NCBI GenBank assembly: GCA_951799425.1
Contig: OX637396.1
Span: forward strand, 39,609,901-39,673,900
DNA from: Ilex aquifolium
Taxonomy: Eukaryota > Streptophyta > Magnoliopsida > Aquifoliales > Aquifoliaceae
Length of the DNA stretch: 64,000 bases
Reading direction: 5' to 3'
The position numbers and the translations under genes are program-made. Below, one piece after another: positions 59,596 through 64,000 of this stretch. The notes beneath the pieces were generated by a model. That model ran no database searches, had not been told where the DNA came from, and saw only the letters and a program-made list of their open reading frames with translations. Numbering within the stretch: the first letter of the stretch is position 1; each line of letters starts with the position of its first letter.

Positions 59596-62500
59596 TTATT
59601 TCTTGGAACTGTCAGGGAGTAGGACGACCCCGGACAGTCCGTAATTTGAGAGGGTTAGTTGATACCCATCGTCCTTCTATAGTCTTCCTTATGGAGACTA
59701 AAAATGGAACTTAGAAACTGGAAAGGTTGAGGAGGAGTCTGAATTTTCAGTATGGTGAGTATGTTGAACCTAGGGGTCTTTCTGGGGGTTTGGCTCTATG
59801 GTGGAAGGATGATATTAAGTTGCGTATTGATAGTAAGAATATGAATTATTTTAATGTTGTGGGTAGAAAGCTGCATCAAACACAGGAGTGGCAGTGCACT
59901 TTTCTTTATGCTGACAATGATTTTGATCGTAAGCAGAGAATTTGGCAAGGTTTGAAACGACTTGCCTCTGTGTCTGAAGGGGCGTGGTTGGTCACTGGTG
60001 ACTTTAATGTGGTTGGGTCTTTATTGGAAAAGGAAGGGGGGAGAATATGTAGAGCTAAAAAGATGGAAGAACTGCAAGGTTTTATTTCTGAATGCAACCT
60101 GATTGACATGAACTTTAAAGGACCAAAATTTACTTGGTCTAATAATAGGCCAGGTGAAGCAAATGTGCAAGAAGGATTGGATAGAGTCTTGGTAAATCCG
60201 GAATGGAGTTTGTGTTACCCTCATATGCAGGTTCTTCACGAGGCAAGGGTGGGCTCGGATCATTGCCCTATCATCATAATTTTGGAGCCAACTGTTAAGA
60301 GAAAGACAGTCCCCTTTAAATTTGAAGCTATGTGGATGGAGAAGACATGTGTGAAGAGATTATTAAGAGGAGTTGGGAGGAAGAGAGGCAGGGATCTGTG
60401 ATGTTTAGAATAACTAAAAAATTGGAATTATGCGGCAAGGATCTTAAGGCGTGGAGCAAACAGAAGTTTGGTAACGAGAAAAGGATGTTGACCGAGTTAA
60501 ATGCTCAGTTGCTTAAGCTCCAAATGCTCGAGGTCTCGGAGGAAAACCTTAGAAAGGAAGTGGAGATTATTTCTGAGATGGATAGCATTAGGAAAAGGGA
60601 GGAACTCTACTGGAAACAAAGATCAAGAATTAATTGGTTGATGGCAGGGGATCAAAATTCAAGATTCTTTCATCTCTCGACTATTCAGCGAAGGCAGCGT
60701 AATTATATTTTACGGCTGAAGACTGATGAGGCTGTATGGATTGATGATGAAGTGGAGTTGAATGACCATATTAAACACTACTTCCAGGATTTGTTCTCTA
60801 CTATGGGGCCAAGAGATTTTGTCGAGGTGTTGGGGTCAGTGGAAAATAAAATTTCTGATGAGATGAATGCTATGCTTCTCCAGCCAATCCAAGATGAGGA
60901 GGTCAATAAGGCAGTCATGCAATTAGGAGCACTTAAGGCCCCTGGTCCTGATGGTTTTCCTGGTATGTTCTTCCATTCTTATTGGCATATTGTGGGGGAT
61001 GAAGTGGGAAGGGTGGTAAAGAGTTTTTTTGATGGGGGATTTATGTTGCGAGACCTGAACATGACAAACATTGTCCTCATTCCTAAGGAGGAATCACCTG
61101 AAAAGTTTTCTCAGTTTCGACCTATTGCGTTATGCAATTTTTTATACAAGGTGATCTCCAAGGTCCTTGCCAATAGGATGAAAGGTTTGATGTCTTCCAT
61201 TGTTTCCCCTCAACAAGCTGCTTTTGTTCCTAATAGGCAAATTCAAGATAGTATCATCATTGCAAATGAGGTTCTCCACTCTATGAGGCTTAAAAAGAAA
61301 GGTAAGGTTCCTGACTTGGCAATCAAAATGGATATCAGTAAAGCATATGACAGAATTGAATGGGACTTTTTGGAAGCAGTGTTGCTTAAGTTGGGGTTCT
61401 CTCCTAGATGGGTGCAGTTAATTCTCCAGTGTGTCAGTACTGTGAGATTCCAGATCATTTTTAATGGGGGGAAACGCTGCGAGGTTCTTCCACAGAGAGG
61501 TATTCGACAAGGGGACCCCATATCTCCTTATCTGTTCATTCTGGTTGCTGATGTTTTGTCCTCTATGTTACTGAATGGGGTGGAAGAGAGAAAATTTTCG
61601 GGTGTCAAAGTGCGAAGAGGTAGCCCTCCTATTTCACATCTTTTTTTTGCGGATGACTCTTTCTTCTTCCTTAAAGTGAAGTTACAGGATATCTCTAATG
61701 TCATGGGTGTTCTTAATAGGTATTGTTCTACCTCTGGTCAGTGTTTAGACCAACAAAAATCAGGTATCTTATTTTCTGCAAATGCCACGGATGAGCAAAA
61801 ACTTTTGTTTGGTCAGCTGTTAGGGTTAAGGCCTTTGGATAGAGGTACTAAATATTTGGGTTTGCCCTTTTTGTATGGAAATGCAAAGAGTGACTTGTTT
61901 GGTTACCTTCTTGAGAGAATTTTGAAGAAGCTGCAAGGGTGGAAAAGTATGTTCCTTTCTCCAGCTGGCAAGGAAATCTTAATCAAGGCGGTCATTCAAT
62001 CAATTCCAAATTATGCAATGTCAATTCTTGCTTTCCCTAAATCTTTTTGTGACAATATCAATATGTATGTAAGGAGGTTTTGGTGGGGGAATGGTGGTGA
62101 TAAGAGAGGAATTAGTTGGAAAGGTTGGGATAAGATGGTGGAAGCAAAAGCTAGAGGGGGGATGGGTTTCAAAGAGTTTCATCTTTTTAATCAGGCGTTA
62201 CTTGCTAAACAGTGCTGGAGACTAATTCATTATCCTGATTCCTTTTGGGCAAGATTCATCAAGTCCATTTACTTCCCTGATGGTGACTTTATGAAGGCCA
62301 AGAAGGGGGTGAGGCCTTCTTGGGTCTGGACTGGTTTGCTAAAGGGAAGGGATCTTATTAAAAGAGGTCTTTTTTGGCAAGTGTCGGAAGGCAATGAGAT
62401 TAGTATTTGGGAGGACAAGTGGATTCCCCAGTTTGAAGACGGTGCAGTGAGATCTTCTAGACCTCAAGACTGTGATTTTCTTTGGGTCAATCAATTAATT

Positions 62501-63714
62501 TCTCAGCAGAATAGGGAATGGAATTCTGGGCTCATCAGAGGGATTCTCAACGAGGAGGAGTGCAAGGCTGCTCTTGCTATCCCAATTCCAAAATTTCCTA
62601 GTGTGGACAGGCGAATTTGGAGGCTGACTTCTACAGGTATGTATTCGGTTAAGTCTGGTTATTCCCTTGCCGTTAGTCTCCAACCTTCTTTTGCTTCTCT
62701 TCCTTGCTCCTCTTTCTCGCCTCACCCCCAAAACTCTGGTCTGTTGTATGGAACATGAAGGCCATTCCTAAGATCAAACATTTTTGGTGGAAAGTCTGTA
62801 ACAATGTTGTGGCTTCACGTGAGAATTTATTTAAAAGAAAGTGTGTTGATTCTCCTTGGTGTCTGATTTGTGGTGATTGTATTGAATCTATTGAGCATAT
62901 TCTTTTTGAATGCGAATGGACAAAGAAGGTTTGGTTTGGGTCTGAGCTGGGGTTGAGATTGGAGCAAGGATATTGTGTCTCGGTCTTAATGTGGGTTTCG
63001 GCTCTGTTGGAAACTTTCAAGAAAATTTCAGATTCTTTTGCTTTTATGGGGCGTGTGGCTACAATTGGTTGGGCCATATGGAATTCTAGAAACAAGTTTG
63101 TGTTTAACCATGAAGTCCCTAATGCTCTTGGCACTCTGTTGTGGTCTCAGCGTTTATGGTCTGAGTCTTTTTGTTCTGCTATGGGGAGCCAGGAGGTGCA
63201 TCACGTTGAGTCGACTCAAATTAATTCTTTTTGTCCAAATCTGTTGCAGCCCATTACTCTATGGTGTGATGGTGCTTTCAAGAATGGCAAGGCAGCTGTA
63301 GGGGTGATTCTTAAAGGAAGTAATGGGATGTTGGAGGCTGGTATTGCCAAGCATATTCCGGCTGTTTCCAGCCGTTATTCGGAAGCTGCTGCTGTTCATG
63401 AAGCCTGTTTGTTGGCCTTTACATCTGGGTTAAGACATGTGACCATTGCAAGTGACAATATGGAGGTGATCAAGCTGGGCTCAACCGAAGATGTTCCCCT
63501 ATGGGAAATTAGTGCTTTTATTTGTGATATTAGATGCTTTGCTAATGATCTTAATTTAAGATTTGTTCATAAGCCTAGGACTCTTAATAGAGCAGCTCAT
63601 TGGGTGGCAGCCATGACGTTTTCTAACTCAATTCCTTTGAGTTGGGTTTGCTGTCCTCCCCCCGAGTTAAAGGTTTTTTTATCATCTGATTGTAATCAGA
63701 ATTTTCCAACGTAA
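59589..63714 (+). pseudogene. LINE ORF2 (endonuclease, RT, RNase H), one stop and two frameshifts
   Basis: ATG 59589 opens MLIISWNCQGVGRPRTV and FLMETK, the endonuclease Asn and Glu motifs. A TAG at 59712 follows, then the same frame continues with VTGDFNVVGS, GPKFTWSN and GSDHCPI (Asp, His) to 60401. A frame change near 60335-60380 (net one base lost) leads into RT: LKAPGPDGFPGMFFHSYW, FRPIALCNFLYKVISKVLAN, KMDISKAYDRIEWDFLEAVL, GIRQGDPISPYLFILVADVL and catalytic FFADD. A second one-base loss near a C5/A4 run at 62727-62735 leads into the zinc-finger region (KIKHFWWKVCNNVV, CLICGDCIESIEHILFECEW) and RNase H (LWCDGAFKNGKAAVGV, EAAAVHEACLLAF, TIASDNMEVIKL). The RT and RNase H catalytic residues are kept. 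The enzyme would copy and insert LINE RNA if intact; as it stands it cannot be made in one piece. Confidence 0.92.
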
Positions 63715-63751
63715 TGAAACTATGATCATTCTTCTTCTCAAAATAATATTG

Positions 63752-64000
63752 AGGATTTTATTTAAACATTTTAAAATTTTAAGGTACGAATTATGATTTT
63801 GAATATTTTTTGAGGTGCAAAGTGACACACACCACGTTGTAACTTTTCCACCATGTTGCATGCATAATTTGAGATTCTTACTGCTGAACTGCTGATAATA
63901 TGCTGGCATTACAAAAATTGATACTCTTTTTATTTTGCAATTACGGGGTGTTTGGATAGTCACCGTGACTTAAACTAATTTAGAGCATGTCCAGATGTCC
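63752..64000. other. Non-coding end of window
   Basis: From about 63945, GGGGTGTTTGGATAGTCACC resembles the start of a PIF/hAT-type element that would continue beyond the window. No gene is seen. Confidence 0.3.

Larger units (their letters stand above)
57330..63742 (+). mobile_element. Nearly full-length L1-type LINE, decayed
   Basis: A 5' UTR, ORF1, ORF2 and very short 3' UTR lie between two ATAATATTG copies (57321-57329 and 63743-63751). The tail is only three A, which may be trimmed. Coding is broken by at least three frameshifts and one stop. No long poly-A and a short AT-rich duplication leave the exact ends moderately certain. The RNase H and zinc-finger sequences differ from the truncated family at 22651, 32699 and 52766. 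Confidence 0.8.

Noticed and set aside
1..64000. CRISPR arrays, bacterial operons, rRNA genes
   Set aside because: None seen. The tandem repeats present are minisatellites without conserved repeat-spacer structure, and the window is plant nuclear DNA.

Overview
The window looks like nuclear DNA of a flowering plant, most likely a eudicot. It is AT-rich, has GT-AG introns, carries plant gene families (SPX, GRAS, NOT1, HSP90, 3-dehydroquinate dehydratase/shikimate dehydrogenase) and is dense in plant transposon types. The species cannot be named from the sequence. Only two host genes look intact: a three-exon SPX-domain phosphate-signalling gene (48092-51240, +) and a single-exon 170-residue membrane protein (20718-21230, -). 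The other host-like coding matches are broken or partial.

Layout. 1-9891 is non-coding, with diverged repeat modules, a TBL2-like WD40 pseudogene (1383-2232) and a GT-rich minisatellite split by a 361-bp MITE. 9892-12829 holds a run of NOT1-like exons that keep introns but carry a frame break. 17570-18356 is a LINE fragment. 21781-22166 is a MITE with a TAA duplication. 22491-25318 is a composite PIF/Harbinger-like element: TAA duplication, 18/20 matching inverted ends, pieces of HSP90 and at least one other gene inside, and a later LINE nested with an 18-bp target duplication. 25787-29700 carries three more minus-strand gene pieces (DHQ-SDH, an unnamed plant gene, a GRAS gene of NSP2-like type).

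32699-33171 is another small LINE. 34738-35553 and 36894-38081 are two solo LTRs with exact 5-bp target duplications. 38827-39278 is a short Helitron-like element, and two further Helitron-like 3' ends are present. 40115-46604 is a complete, young Ty1/copia retrotransposon: 503-bp LTRs differing at two sites, GATTT duplication, and one long open gag-pol frame. It lies about 1.5 kb upstream of, and in the same orientation as, the SPX gene, whose promoter has two PHR1-type P1BS sites. 52291-56323 is a Mutator-like element with long inverted repeats and a 9-bp duplication, split by a 5'-truncated LINE. 57330-63742 is a nearly full-length but decayed L1-type LINE.

The main story is repeated mobile-element insertion, nesting and gene-fragment capture around one working phosphate-response gene. 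I found no clearly new multi-gene system. The composite element at 22491-25318 and the wider run of minus-strand gene pieces are the most unusual structures.
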